64,000 nucleotides of DNA from Idiomarina seosinensis_A. Its GTDB lineage: Bacteria > Pseudomonadota > Gammaproteobacteria > Enterobacterales > Alteromonadaceae. The position numbers and the translations under genes were made by a program. The stretch covers positions 2,232,001-2,296,000 of the forward strand of contig NZ_CP085211.1 of the NCBI RefSeq assembly GCF_044797955.1. The letters run 5' to 3'. Shown in pieces: positions 25,256-34,686 of this stretch (its first letter is position 1; every line of letters starts with the position of its first letter). Below the pieces are notes generated by a model that made no database searches, was not told the DNA's origin, and saw only the letters and a program-made list of their open reading frames with translations.

Positions 25256-25983
25256 AAATATGGGCGCACCGCGGAGCCTCGGCAGAGGCGCCGGAAAACA
25301 CGCTGGCGGCTTTTAGCCGGGCGCTCGATAGTCGGGTTGACGGCATTGAGCTGGATGTCTATGCCGTTGATAACGAGTGCTTTGTTTTTCACGACCGCTA
25401 TCTGGAGCGGCTTACTGCGACAGCCGGGCGTTTAAAAGACCTGAAATGTAGCCAGATCCAACAGCTTAAAGTTTTTGGTCAACAGCGCATACCCACTTTG
25501 CGCGAGGCTCTGCAACACATCGCCGGGCGTTGCCAGGTCAATATTGAATTAAAAGGTAAGGTTCCGGCCAGCGCGCTGCTAAGAGAGCTGGACTATGCTG
25601 TCGGACACTTTAATTTTGATTTAACTCAGTTACTGGTTTCTTCATTTAATCACCACTGGTTACAAAGCTTAAAACAGTGCCGTCCAGCACTCAGAATAGG
25701 CGCACTCAGCACCTGTTGCCCGCTTGATTATTGCGCCTTCGCCAGCCGGTTACAGGCAAACTCAGTGCATATTGACGTAGACTTTGTCACTCAGGAATTA
25801 ATCGACGACGGGCATCGCCGTAATCTCGAAATTTATGTTTTTACGGTCGACGAACGACATGACATTGAAGAACTTCATGAGATGGGTGCAGACGGGATTT
25901 TTACTAACAACCCCACCTTTGCACAAAATATCATAAAGGGACTGTCGCCACGCGGCAACGAGCCCCTTTATCACTTTACCTAG
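25252..25983 (+). CDS. Glycerophosphodiester phosphodiesterase family protein
   Basis: A 243-residue cytosolic enzyme that should hydrolyse glycerophosphodiesters, breakdown products of phospholipids, to glycerol-3-phosphate and an alcohol. The GDPD signatures are present: AHRGASAEAPENTLAAF (His6, Arg7), GIELDVYAVD and VFHDRYLERLT near the start, and IYVFTVDE and GADGIFTNNP near the end. There is no signal peptide, so it is UgpQ-like rather than GlpQ-like. It overlaps psd by 4 bp, a sensible lipid-metabolism pairing, and overlaps the end of the convergent RND gene by 4 bp. Confidence 0.93.
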   Translation: MKIWAHRGASAEAPENTLAAFSRALDSRVDGIELDVYAVDNECFVFHDRYLERLTATAGRLKDLKCSQIQQLKVFGQQRIPTLREALQHIAGRCQVNIELKGKVPASALLRELDYAVGHFNFDLTQLLVSSFNHHWLQSLKQCRPALRIGALSTCCPLDYCAFASRLQANSVHIDVDFVTQELIDDGHRRNLEIYVFTVDERHDIEELHEMGADGIFTNNPTFAQNIIKGLSPRGNEPLYHFT

Positions 25984-28900
25984 CGCTGATGATGGTCAGG
26001 GTACTCATTTTGCAGTCCCTGCAATTTACGGGTTATCGACAGCGGCGAAGTAGTATTTCGGGCCATCAATAAGTACAGCGCAGGGATCACAAACAGAGTC
26101 AGGAACGCTGACACTGCCACTCCCGAGAATATCACAATGCCGATGACCATCCGGCTTTCATGGCCCGGCCCCGAACCAATAATCAACGGCAAGGCACTCA
26201 TTAAGGTGGTAAAGGCGGTCATTACAATGGGCCGCAGGCGCTGTTGCGCTGCCTGCATTACCGCCTCTTTAAATTCAACACCGGCGTCGCGCAGCTGATT
26301 TGCAAACTCAACAATCAAAATGCCGTTTTTAGCCGCCAGACCAATCAGCATTACGATACCTATTTGCGAATAGATATTGATCGACTGACCCGTCAGATAC
26401 AGACCAATGAGGGCTCCGACTACAGCCATAGGAACCGCCAGCATAATCACCAGGGGATGAACAAAGCTCTCAAACTGAGCCGCCAGCACCAGGAAGGTAA
26501 TAATCAGTGCCAGCCCAAACACAAAGACAATAGAACTGCCACTTTCCTGATAAAGCTGTGACTCTCCTTTATAGTCAATTGACACATCCTCGGGCAATTT
26601 TTCAGCAACGATATTTTCCAGATAATTCAGAGCTTCGCCCAGCGAGTAGCCTTCAGCCAGATTAGCCTCGATGGTTACGCTGCGCATCCGGTTATACCGA
26701 TTCAGCTGACCGGAGGTTGCCCGCTCAGAAATATTGACAACATTCGATAACGGAATTAATTGACCGGAGCGGTTAGACCGGACATAAATGTTATCAATCG
26801 CATCAGGACTTCGGTAATCGGCTTTTTCACCCTCCAGCATCACGTAGTATTCTTCACCACGATCCAGATAGGTGGTCACCCGCCGTTGACCCAGAATCGA
26901 TTGCAGCGTAATTCCAATATCCTGCACAGACACGCCCAGGTCGGCCGCCCGGGTTTCGTCCACTTCGATCAGTAGTTGTGGCAGAGTTTCTTTATAATCG
27001 CTGTTAACTTCCTGTAACCCCGGATTTTTTGCCGCCTCTTCCATCACAATATCGCGATACTCTGCCAGCTGATCATAGGTATTACCCTGCAATACAAATT
27101 GCACCGGTCGGCCACCGCCACCACTGATACCGCTGCGCATAAAGGCAAAGGCCTGTACCCCGGCAATTTCGTTAAGCTTGCTGCGCATTTCGCTCATTAG
27201 CTCAAACGTTGACCAGTCTCTTTCATCAAAAGGCACAGCACCTACAATAGCTATGCCGGCTGTATTGCCCCAGCCAGGAGTGCGCACAATAACGCGGTCT
27301 ATTTTATTGTCATCAACATAAGGCAGCAAAATTTGTTCAATTTTGTCCATATTGCGGGAATTAGACTCAAAGCTGGCACCCTCAGCCGCGCGGATGCTGA
27401 TATAAAAAGTACCCCTATCTTCGGGTGGAGCGAATTCCTGAGGCACTTGCTTTAACACTCCAAAACTCACCACACCCGCCAGAACAACCAGAACTAAAGC
27501 AAAAATCGGGCGACTGACTGAGGCTTCCAGTAAGCGTCGGTATTTGGCTTCAAACCAGGCAAATACATTGTCGAACCCTTTGCCAAACTTACTGGTACGT
27601 TCGCGATGAGTCAGGATTTTTGAGCTGAGCATCGGAGTTAATGTAAGCGCCGCAATACTTGAGAATGCCACGGCCGCCGCAATGGCAAAGGCAAACTCGG
27701 TAAATAGCTTACCAATGTTACCGTCAAGGAAGGCCAGTGGAACAAAAACTGAAATCAGTACCAGAGTAGTGGCAACTACGGCAAAGCCAACTTCGCGGGC
27801 CCCCCGGTAAGCAGCGAGAAGCGGTGGCTCACCACTTTCGATGCGGCGGTAGATGTTTTCCAGCACCACAATCGAGTCATCAACAACCAACCCAATCGCC
27901 AGTACCAGGGCTAGCAAGGTTAATAAATTAATGGAAAAGCCAAGGCTGAATAGGACGATATACGAAGCAATAATCGCTACCGGTACGGTTAGTGCCGGAA
28001 TAAGAGTTGCCCGAACATTGCCTAAAAACAGATAGATCACCACCACCACAAGGCACATGGCAATAAACAGGGTGTTATAAACCTCATCGATTGAGCCCTG
28101 GATAAATACTGAGGAGTCATAACTTGTCGCTAAGTACATTGTCTCAGGCAACGTTTTTTCCAGCCGCTTCATCTCTTCACGGACGTTTTCAACAACCGCC
28201 AGCGTATTAGCTTTTGACTGTTTGATGATGCCAATTCCGACCATATTCACGCCGTTGCCGCGGAAATCAGTTTTGTCGTCTTCAGCCCCCAGCTCAACTC
28301 GCGCGACTTCTGCAAGGCGAACTAAATAGCCATCATCTCCACGCCGGATAACCAGGTTTTTAAAGTCTTCCTCAGATAAATAAGAGCGTGCCATACGCAC
28401 TGAAAATTCACGCTCTGTTGACTCAACTTCTCCTGCCGGTAATTCAATATTTTCTTCCCGCAGGCGGCTAACAATATCCGGCACCGTAATTTCGCGGGCA
28501 GCCATGGCATCACGATCCAGCCAGACTCGCATTGCATAGCGACGGTCACCACCAATCCGGACCCGGGCTACCCCATCGACCACAGCCAGCCGATCAACGA
28601 TATACCGCTCGGCATAGTCGGTCAGCTCAAGTATCGACATACTTTCGCTGCGCAGGTTATACCAGACTACCGTTGTTTCATCGGACGATGCTTTGGATAC
28701 CTCAGGAGGATCCGCTTCTTCCGGCAGGTTGTCTAACGCTCGCGATACCCGTTCGCGGACATCATTGGAGGCGGCATCAATATCCCGGGTTAAATTAAAC
28801 TCGATACTGATATTAGAGCGCCCGGGCCGACTGCTGGAGCTAATGTTTTTAATGCCCTCGATACCACTGATACGGTCCTCGATCAGCTGAGTAATCTGAG

Positions 28901-29081
28901 TTTCAACAACCTCAGCTGAAGCGCCCCGGTAATCCGTACTGACACTGACCACAGGCGCGTCAATATCCGGGAACTCGCGCAGTGGCAGCATGGTAAACGC
29001 GACTATGCCAAAAATAACCAGCAGGATATTAAGTACTGTGGCAAAAACTGGTCGTTTTACCGAAACGTCTGATAAAAACAC
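25980..29081 (-). CDS. RND efflux transporter, HAE1/AcrB family inner-membrane pump
   Basis: A 1033-residue proton-driven pump that expels hydrophobic and amphiphilic compounds through a tripartite channel. It begins MFLSDVSVKRPVFATVLNIL, has two six-helix halves with large periplasmic loops, and carries the helix 4 proton-relay acids in GLVVDDSIVVLENIYRR. The N-terminal pattern places it with AcrB/MexF-like pumps rather than heavy-metal CusA types. Its partner membrane fusion gene is 3 bp upstream. No outer-membrane channel gene is present, so it must borrow a TolC-like protein encoded elsewhere. Substrates cannot be predicted. Confidence 0.95.
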   Translation of the reverse strand: MFLSDVSVKRPVFATVLNILLVIFGIVAFTMLPLREFPDIDAPVVSVSTDYRGASAEVVETQITQLIEDRISGIEGIKNISSSSRPGRSNISIEFNLTRDIDAASNDVRERVSRALDNLPEEADPPEVSKASSDETTVVWYNLRSESMSILELTDYAERYIVDRLAVVDGVARVRIGGDRRYAMRVWLDRDAMAAREITVPDIVSRLREENIELPAGEVESTEREFSVRMARSYLSEEDFKNLVIRRGDDGYLVRLAEVARVELGAEDDKTDFRGNGVNMVGIGIIKQSKANTLAVVENVREEMKRLEKTLPETMYLATSYDSSVFIQGSIDEVYNTLFIAMCLVVVVIYLFLGNVRATLIPALTVPVAIIASYIVLFSLGFSINLLTLLALVLAIGLVVDDSIVVLENIYRRIESGEPPLLAAYRGAREVGFAVVATTLVLISVFVPLAFLDGNIGKLFTEFAFAIAAAVAFSSIAALTLTPMLSSKILTHRERTSKFGKGFDNVFAWFEAKYRRLLEASVSRPIFALVLVVLAGVVSFGVLKQVPQEFAPPEDRGTFYISIRAAEGASFESNSRNMDKIEQILLPYVDDNKIDRVIVRTPGWGNTAGIAIVGAVPFDERDWSTFELMSEMRSKLNEIAGVQAFAFMRSGISGGGGRPVQFVLQGNTYDQLAEYRDIVMEEAAKNPGLQEVNSDYKETLPQLLIEVDETRAADLGVSVQDIGITLQSILGQRRVTTYLDRGEEYYVMLEGEKADYRSPDAIDNIYVRSNRSGQLIPLSNVVNISERATSGQLNRYNRMRSVTIEANLAEGYSLGEALNYLENIVAEKLPEDVSIDYKGESQLYQESGSSIVFVFGLALIITFLVLAAQFESFVHPLVIMLAVPMAVVGALIGLYLTGQSINIYSQIGIVMLIGLAAKNGILIVEFANQLRDAGVEFKEAVMQAAQQRLRPIVMTAFTTLMSALPLIIGSGPGHESRMVIGIVIFSGVAVSAFLTLFVIPALYLLMARNTTSPLSITRKLQGLQNEYPDHHQR

Positions 29082-29084
29082 AGT

Positions 29085-30140
29085 TTATTCCCCCTGAACG
29101 TTGACGGGTACACCATCGCGCAAGCGAACAAGGCCCTCAACGATGATTTCATCGCCTGGTTCAACGCCCTGAGTAATTTCGACTACCCCGGGTTTGCGAC
29201 GACCGATAGTCACTTCGGTTTGCTGCGCTCTGCCATCAGGCGTCAGCTTGAAAACATACTGACGGCTTTGAATTGGCATCAATGCTTTTTCCGGCAACAA
29301 CAAAGCTTGATCGATACTTCTCAGCAACGTAATTTGCAGCAGCATGCCCGGCCGCAGCAGATTGTCCTCGTTCGGAAGTTGAGCCCGGACTCTGACCGAG
29401 CGGGTAACGGGATCGATGCGTGAATCAATACTGCTTATCCGCCCTAAAAACTGCTGCCCCGGGTAGGCCCGGCTTTTGGCAATAATCTCCTGATTAACAG
29501 CCAGACTGGCAAAATAGCGCTCGGGAATGCTGAAATCGACTTTAATCGGGCTAATGTCATCTAACGTAGTAAACACATCACCCGGCGAAACTAATGCTCC
29601 GGGGCTAACCTGACGAATGCCTACGCGCCCTGAGAAGGGAGCATAAACCTTCATTTCGGCCAAGGTCGCTTCAGCAACTTCCAAATCGGCCTGCAAACGA
29701 TTAACCTCGACCTGCTGCTGTTCCAGTTGCTGTTGTGATGCTGCATTACCACGGCGTAACTCCCCCAAGCGGTCAAGCTGACGTTTAGCTTCTTCAAGGC
29801 TGAATTCAAGCTGCTCGACCCGGGCAATCTCTTTGCGTGCATTAAGCTCTGCCAATAACTGACCTTTCTCTATCGAATCGCCGCTACTAAAATGCAGGGC
29901 TTCAATAACATCCTGAGTTTGTGCCGTTATTGCTACGGTTTCATTAGCCTGGGCAGTACCCAGACCATTAATTACATCTCTAAACTCACTTATTTCGGCA
30001 ATTTGGGTGCGCACTGGTACGCCCGGCTGGTCACGCTGCTGAGCTTGTTCTTCAGGGGGAAAAGCAAAAAAATAAACGGCAAGTCCAATAAGAACGACAA
30101 CAATCACAGTAAGCGGATTGAACCAGGAACGATTGGCCAT
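29085..30140 (-). CDS. RND efflux periplasmic adaptor (membrane fusion protein)
   Basis: A 351-residue adaptor linking the RND pump to the outer-membrane channel. The ATG at 30140 follows an AGAGG site; the protein then starts with an uncleaved anchor or signal (NPLTVIVVVLIGLAVYFFAF). Lipoyl-like halves, a coiled-coil hairpin (residues about 95-165, rich in Gln, Glu and Leu) and the beta-barrel domain with PFSGRVGIRQVSPGALVSPGD are recognisable. No lipobox Cys is present. A TATAAT promoter box with an adjacent inverted repeat lies just upstream. Confidence 0.93.
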   Translation of the reverse strand: MANRSWFNPLTVIVVVLIGLAVYFFAFPPEEQAQQRDQPGVPVRTQIAEISEFRDVINGLGTAQANETVAITAQTQDVIEALHFSSGDSIEKGQLLAELNARKEIARVEQLEFSLEEAKRQLDRLGELRRGNAASQQQLEQQQVEVNRLQADLEVAEATLAEMKVYAPFSGRVGIRQVSPGALVSPGDVFTTLDDISPIKVDFSIPERYFASLAVNQEIIAKSRAYPGQQFLGRISSIDSRIDPVTRSVRVRAQLPNEDNLLRPGMLLQITLLRSIDQALLLPEKALMPIQSRQYVFKLTPDGRAQQTEVTIGRRKPGVVEITQGVEPGDEIIVEGLVRLRDGVPVNVQGE

Positions 30141-30158
30141 GTGTACCTCTGGGGAGTT

Positions 30159-30185
30159 AGGGCAAAATAAACTTGCCCTATTATA
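30159..30185 (-). promoter_or_regulatory. Candidate promoter -10 box and operator-like palindrome for the RND operon
   Basis: On the minus strand a perfect TATAAT (30180-30185) is followed directly by the inverted repeat AGGGCAA-N7-TTGCCCT (30159-30179), which would cover the transcription start. No good -35 lies at 16-18 bp, so an activator or a weak promoter is implied. A repressor binding this palindrome is plausible, but no regulator gene is next to the operon. Confidence 0.4.
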
Positions 30186-30210
30186 CGGAAACACCGCCTA
30201 AAAGGCGGTG
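30186..30210 (-). terminator. Possible terminator hairpin after hemE
   Basis: CACCGCC (30192-30198) and GGCGGTG (30204-30210) form a 7-bp stem with a 5-base loop, followed on the minus strand by TTTCC. It is 65 bp past the hemE stop codon. The T-run is short, so termination may be partial. Confidence 0.4.
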
Positions 30211-30275
30211 CATCCAACGAAGATAAGGGGACATTAATCGCAAATTGCAAGGCCCCGCCGATCTTTTAGTACACT

Positions 30276-31346
30276 TTAGCGGTGGTATTTTGGACTGTGT
30301 TTATGGATGGCTTCAATAAAGGCTCCGGCATGTTCCGGGTCAACTTCGGGATGAATTCCGTGTCCTAAATTAAATACATGCCCTGTACCGTGGCCATAAC
30401 TGGCAAGAATCTGTTTAACTTCTGCTTCGATACGTTGCGGACTGGCATACAGCACGCTGGGATCCATGTTGCCCTGTAAAGCAACCTGGTTGCCAACTCG
30501 CGAGCGCGCATCGGCTAAATCTGTTGTCCAGTCAATACCCAGTGCAGTTGAGCCAGCATCCGCCATGGCTTCCAGCCATTGTCCGCCGTTTTTGGTGAAC
30601 AACGTAATCGGAACATCACGGTCTTCGGAACGTTTGGTAACACCCCGAACGATTTTTTCCATATAAGCTAATGAAAACTCCCGGTAGTCCCGCGGCGATA
30701 ATACGCCACCCCAGGTATCAAAAACCATCACCGACTGAGCCCCGGCTGCGATCTGTGCATTTAAATAAGCAATCACTGAGTCAGCCAGAATATCCAATAA
30801 TTGGTGCATCGCTTCAGGCTCAGCAAACATCAGTTTTTTAACTTTTGAAAAGTTTTTTGTACTGCCGCCTTCAACCATATACGTGGCCAGAGTCCAGGGG
30901 CTTCCGGAGAAGCCAATAAGAGGTACTTTGCCCTGTAACTCCTGGCGAATCAGGCTGACCGCATCGGTCACGTATTTTAGATCGCTGCCCATGTCGGGCA
31001 CAGTTAATTGCTCAATTTGCCGGGTGGTGGTTATCGGTTTTGCGAATTTAGGCCCTTCGCCCGTTTCAAAGTACAGCTCAAGTCCCATGGCATCGGGGAT
31101 CGTTAAGATATCACTGAATAAGATGGCGGCATCTAAGTCGAACCGGCGTAACGGCTGCAAGGTCACTTCGCAGGCCAGTTCCGTGTTGCGGCACAGCGAC
31201 ATAAAATCCCCTGCCTCTGCACGGCTTGCTTTGTACTCAGGAAGGTAGCGACCGGCTTGCCGCATCATCCAGACCGGTGTGCGGTCGACAGGCTGCTTTT
31301 GCAAAGCTCTTAAATAACGATCGTTTTGTAACGCCGGTTTTTGCAT
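30276..31346 (-). CDS. hemE: Uroporphyrinogen decarboxylase
   Basis: Converts uroporphyrinogen III to coproporphyrinogen III in haem synthesis. It has 356 residues. The first family signature, PVWMMRQAGRYLPEY, is near the N-terminus; IGFSGSPWTLATYMVEG and FNLGHGIHPEVDPEH are also present. It follows nudC by 42 bp on the same strand, the conserved nudC-hemE pair. Confidence 0.98.
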   Translation of the reverse strand: MQKPALQNDRYLRALQKQPVDRTPVWMMRQAGRYLPEYKASRAEAGDFMSLCRNTELACEVTLQPLRRFDLDAAILFSDILTIPDAMGLELYFETGEGPKFAKPITTTRQIEQLTVPDMGSDLKYVTDAVSLIRQELQGKVPLIGFSGSPWTLATYMVEGGSTKNFSKVKKLMFAEPEAMHQLLDILADSVIAYLNAQIAAGAQSVMVFDTWGGVLSPRDYREFSLAYMEKIVRGVTKRSEDRDVPITLFTKNGGQWLEAMADAGSTALGIDWTTDLADARSRVGNQVALQGNMDPSVLYASPQRIEAEVKQILASYGHGTGHVFNLGHGIHPEVDPEHAGAFIEAIHKHSPKYHR

Positions 31347-31388
31347 CGGGGATTTCCATTTTTACGTCAGAATAGACTGATTTTACCA

Positions 31389-32195
31389 CTATTGCTTTTC
31401 TTTGCCGATAGCCTTTTCTATCAATGTTCTTGCTATCGTCCCCGGCGGAGGAATAGCGGGTAGCTGATCAACACTGAACCAGTCACCCGTAACCAGTTCG
31501 TGGGGGTCGATATGCAAGTCACCAGCTGCCCACTCCGCGGTAAAACCCGCCATTAAAGAATGCGGGAATGGCCAGGGCTGGCTTAGCTGATACTGGATAT
31601 TTTTTACCTGAATGCCGGCTTCCTCGTGAACTTCGCGCTCGACCGCCTGCTCCAGAGTTTCGCCGGCTTCGACGAAACCCGCAAGGATGGAATACATACC
31701 GGGCTTATGCCGCTTCCCCTGGGCCAGCAATAGCTTCTCACCTTTGGTAATTGCAACAATAATACACGGTGATACTCGGGGGTAACAGCGGTGCTGACAC
31801 TGGTGGCAATGCATCGCCAGTTCCCAGTCTACCGCCTGCATCCGGGTACCACAGCGGCCACAAAAGCGGTGCGTACTGAGAAAGTCACTAAACTGTCGCG
31901 CACGCCCGGCTAATGCGAATTTTTCCATATCGCCGGCATCGAGCAGATTTCTTAATGGCTTAAACTCACCAGCATCAAAATTGTCATCCAGATAGTCTGC
32001 AATAATCAGATAACAAGTGCGCTCACGAAGTTCCCCGAGCTGTACCACCGGATAATCATCCAGAGCCGGAAACGGCAGTTCTCCTAGACAACCAAAGGGT
32101 AATTGGGTATCGTTAAACGTTAGAATTTGGTCGGCACTGATGACAAACCACCACGCCGGTTCGTCAAATGCAGGTCTTGAATAGAGCTTTACCAT
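31389..32195 (-). CDS. nudC: NAD(+) diphosphatase / RNA de-NADding Nudix hydrolase
   Basis: Hydrolyses NADH or NAD to NMN(H) and AMP, and in E. coli removes NAD caps from RNA. It has 268 residues. A zinc ribbon with four cysteines (FCGRCG then CHQCQH) is followed by the Nudix box GFVEAGETLEQAVEREVHEEAGI and the SQPWPFPHSLM signature that distinguishes NudC from other Nudix proteins. An AGGAGG site is 5 bases before the ATG. It is divergent from rsd, as in E. coli. Confidence 0.97.
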   Translation of the reverse strand: MVKLYSRPAFDEPAWWFVISADQILTFNDTQLPFGCLGELPFPALDDYPVVQLGELRERTCYLIIADYLDDNFDAGEFKPLRNLLDAGDMEKFALAGRARQFSDFLSTHRFCGRCGTRMQAVDWELAMHCHQCQHRCYPRVSPCIIVAITKGEKLLLAQGKRHKPGMYSILAGFVEAGETLEQAVEREVHEEAGIQVKNIQYQLSQPWPFPHSLMAGFTAEWAAGDLHIDPHELVTGDWFSVDQLPAIPPPGTIARTLIEKAIGKEKQ

Positions 32196-32291
32196 GTCAG
32201 CCTCCTGTGGTGAGCTCGCCCTTAGTCAAACGAAAAAGCAGTTACGCTGTGTCAGCGAATTGTGACAGATATAGAATGCATGGAGAAGCAT

Positions 32292-32774
32292 ATGTTAAGC
32301 AAAGGCGAACAGGCTCAAACTAAATGGGGTGGAGCCAATGATAGCATTGACCAATGGTTAGCCGAGCGCCAAGACTTACTGATTAATTATTGTAAGATGG
32401 CGGGTTTGCCACCTTACGAGCAAGAACGTAAAGAACTGCCCGATATTACCGCTATTCGGGAATTTTGCGGCCAGTTAGTTGACTATGTATCCAGCGGCCA
32501 CTTTGAAATTTACGGGCAGCTTATCAAAGCTGCGCGGGATAACGGTGCCTCACTGTCCATGGATAACCTGATGGAAGGTTTATTCCCGTTAATTTCTGAC
32601 ACCACTGATATTGCCTTAGACTTTAACGATAACTATGGCGAAATTGAGAGTGTTGAACGGCTGGAGCAATTTGACCGCAACTTATCGGCATTAGGTGAAG
32701 CGCTGGAATTACGGATGGAGTTTGAAGACCAGCTGCTTAATCACTTGCACGAAGATAAGCTGCTGGGGCAATAA
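32292..32774 (+). CDS. rsd: Anti-sigma-70 factor Rsd
   Basis: A 160-residue helical protein of the Rsd/AlgQ family, which binds free sigma 70 in stationary phase. The start at 32292 is preferred because GGAGAA lies 8 bases upstream; an earlier ATG-less extension adds nothing conserved. Segments WLAERQDLLINYCKMAG and FCGQLVDYVSSGHFEIY are characteristic. It is divergent from nudC in the standard order rsd/nudC-hemE, and ends at a strong hairpin. Confidence 0.92.
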   Translation: MLSKGEQAQTKWGGANDSIDQWLAERQDLLINYCKMAGLPPYEQERKELPDITAIREFCGQLVDYVSSGHFEIYGQLIKAARDNGASLSMDNLMEGLFPLISDTTDIALDFNDNYGEIESVERLEQFDRNLSALGEALELRMEFEDQLLNHLHEDKLLGQ

Positions 32775-32803
32775 AAAAGCCGGCTTTAATGCCGGCTTTT
32801 AAT
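32775..32803 (+). terminator. Bidirectional terminator between rsd and the FKBP gene
   Basis: A perfect stem AAAAGCCGGC (32775-32784) with GCCGGCTTTT (32791-32800) and a 6-base loop, directly after the rsd stop codon and 16 bp from the end of the convergent FKBP gene. A/T tails allow use in both directions. Confidence 0.88.
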
Positions 32804-32818
32804 CTTTCTCTGTTTTAT

Positions 32819-33592
32819 TTAGTTGCTGTTTTCAGAACCTGCGGTTGCATCAGCATCGTTACCTTCATCATTTTTGACGTCCAGTAGCTCAACCGTAAAA
32901 ATCAGCGTCGAGTTAGGCGGAATTTGACCACCACCCACTTCGCGGTCACCATAGGCCAACTCAGCAGGAATGACAAAACGATACTTGCCGCCTTCGCTCA
33001 TTAACTGCAGACCTTCGGTCCAGCCAGGAATCACACGGTTAAGTGGAAATACCGTAGGTTCGCCACGCTCGTATGAACTGTCAAAGACTTCGCCGTTAAC
33101 CAGTGTCCCTTCATAATGCACTTCAACAGTATCGGTTTCCGCCGGGCTGACACCCGACCCTTCTTCCAGTACTTCATACTGAAGTCCTGACTCAGTTACT
33201 GTTACCCCTTCTTTACTGGCATTTTCTTCTTGAAAAGCCTGGCCTTGCTCAGCGGCTTTACTGCCCAGAACATTTTGACGTTGCTCCATTACTGTCGACC
33301 GTAAATCATTCAGTAACGTTTCGGCTTCCTCTTCTGACAGTTTTACTTCGCCTTTAACCGCATCAACAAAGCCGGCAATGACCGTATTACGATCAAGCAT
33401 AACGTCAGCTTCTTCCTGTTGGTCAAGGTTGCGGCCGACAAAGCGACCCACCGATGAGCCCAGCGCATACGCTTGTTTTTGTTCTTCGGTTTTCAGCTCA
33501 TCCTGACTAACAGGATATTGCTCTTGCTGAGAGCAGGCAGCTAACGCTAAAGTCAAAGCCGATAGTGCTATAGGCTTAATCATACGATTCAT
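32819..33592 (-). CDS. fkpA: FKBP-type peptidyl-prolyl isomerase lipoprotein (FkpA/Mip-like)
   Basis: A 257-residue periplasmic folding helper. The start at 33592 has a GGAG site 7 bases upstream. It opens with a lipoprotein signal (PIALSALTLALAAC), unlike soluble E. coli FkpA. An FKBP_N dimerisation region (about 25-130, with KQAYALGSSVGRFVGRNL) precedes the FKBP catalytic domain (about 150-240: VEVHYEGTLVNGEVFDSSY, AYGDREVGGGQIPPNSTLIF). The tail is rich in Asp, Glu and Asn. It is divergent from a WD40 lipoprotein-slyX pair; in E. coli fkpA and slyX are also neighbours. The symbol is by resemblance and location. Confidence 0.88.
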   Translation of the reverse strand: MNRMIKPIALSALTLALAACSQQEQYPVSQDELKTEEQKQAYALGSSVGRFVGRNLDQQEEADVMLDRNTVIAGFVDAVKGEVKLSEEEAETLLNDLRSTVMEQRQNVLGSKAAEQGQAFQEENASKEGVTVTESGLQYEVLEEGSGVSPAETDTVEVHYEGTLVNGEVFDSSYERGEPTVFPLNRVIPGWTEGLQLMSEGGKYRFVIPAELAYGDREVGGGQIPPNSTLIFTVELLDVKNDEGNDADATAGSENSN

Positions 33593-33687
33593 ATTTTTCT
33601 CCAATTTACATCCCGTTGTGCAACGGACTATGCCATAATTCAATAATGAGGTCAGTACCATACTACACAACCAGAGGAGGCTTGCCC

Positions 33688-34686
33688 ATGACTTTTCGTG
33701 ACAAACTCGGCCTGTCTTTGGTGCCTGTGCTGCTGCTTTTATCTGGCTGCAACCCGGCTCCCGATATCGTGCATAAAAAGCTTCATGCCGAGCAGGGAAC
33801 CTACGTTGCAGATATCTCTGAGACCGGCGCCTTTAGTGTGGTATCCACCAATGATAACGGCATCTTACTGTGGCCTCGGTATGCCAATAACGCCAAATAC
33901 TCCTGGCGCCACGACGACGAAACCTCACAGGTTATCGCCGTAGATATCAGCCCCGACGGCACTGTAGTCGCTACGGCTACACGCTTTGAGTTTGCCCTAT
34001 GGGACGCTACAGCCGGAGATAACCTGGGCTTTTGGAAGATTGGTAGTGGCGGTATTCAGGATGTTGCAGTCAGTAATGAAGGCTCGGTTTTGATCCTTGG
34101 TAAACGCGACGGCACTCAGATAGCCTTTAGTCCTGATTCTGGTCGGCGGCTGGAATTTTATGGCCACACCGAGCGCGTCAACTCGGTGGAAGTGTCAGCC
34201 AATGGTTTTTATGTTCTAAGTGGCAGTAATGACGCTTCAGCCATTTTATGGGATACCCGCAGTGGACAAATTGTTCACCGCTGGCAGCATAAAAACCGGG
34301 TAACGCAGATTGCTCTGCACCCCGAAGCAAAATATGTTTTTACTTCCGGCAGCACCGATAACGCCAAAATATGGCGTTTACCCGACGGCAAAGAACACAG
34401 CCGGCTAAAATTCATCGATCGCCAGCGCATTTTCAGTAGCGCCCGCTTCAGCGCCAGTGGCGACACCTTGCTAACCGGCTCGCCCTCGCGTCGTATCAAT
34501 TTATGGGATACACAAAGCGGAGAGTCAATAAGACACTGGAATGTTGGTTTAGTGGACGACCGTAATCCGAATAGTGCGGTAGTGTTGTCGCTACATTATT
34601 ACGACAACGATAATATTGTCTTTAGTGAAAGCTCGGCCGGTCTGGCAGAATGGTGGCAATTGCCCGCTGACTGGAACCAAGAATAA
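33688..34686 (+). CDS. WD40-repeat lipoprotein
   Basis: A 332-residue lipoprotein: signal MTFRDKLGLSLVPVLLLLSGC with Cys21 as the lipidation site. A strong AGGAGG site lies 7 bases before the ATG at 33688. About six WD40-like blades follow, for example GHTERVNSVEVSANGFYVLSGSND ending in AILWDTRSG, and similar units ending LWDATAG and KIWRLPDG. It is probably a beta-propeller scaffold facing the periplasm. Its stop codon overlaps the slyX start (TAATG). Function unknown. Confidence 0.8.
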   Translation: MTFRDKLGLSLVPVLLLLSGCNPAPDIVHKKLHAEQGTYVADISETGAFSVVSTNDNGILLWPRYANNAKYSWRHDDETSQVIAVDISPDGTVVATATRFEFALWDATAGDNLGFWKIGSGGIQDVAVSNEGSVLILGKRDGTQIAFSPDSGRRLEFYGHTERVNSVEVSANGFYVLSGSNDASAILWDTRSGQIVHRWQHKNRVTQIALHPEAKYVFTSGSTDNAKIWRLPDGKEHSRLKFIDRQRIFSSARFSASGDTLLTGSPSRRINLWDTQSGESIRHWNVGLVDDRNPNSAVVLSLHYYDNDNIVFSESSAGLAEWWQLPADWNQE

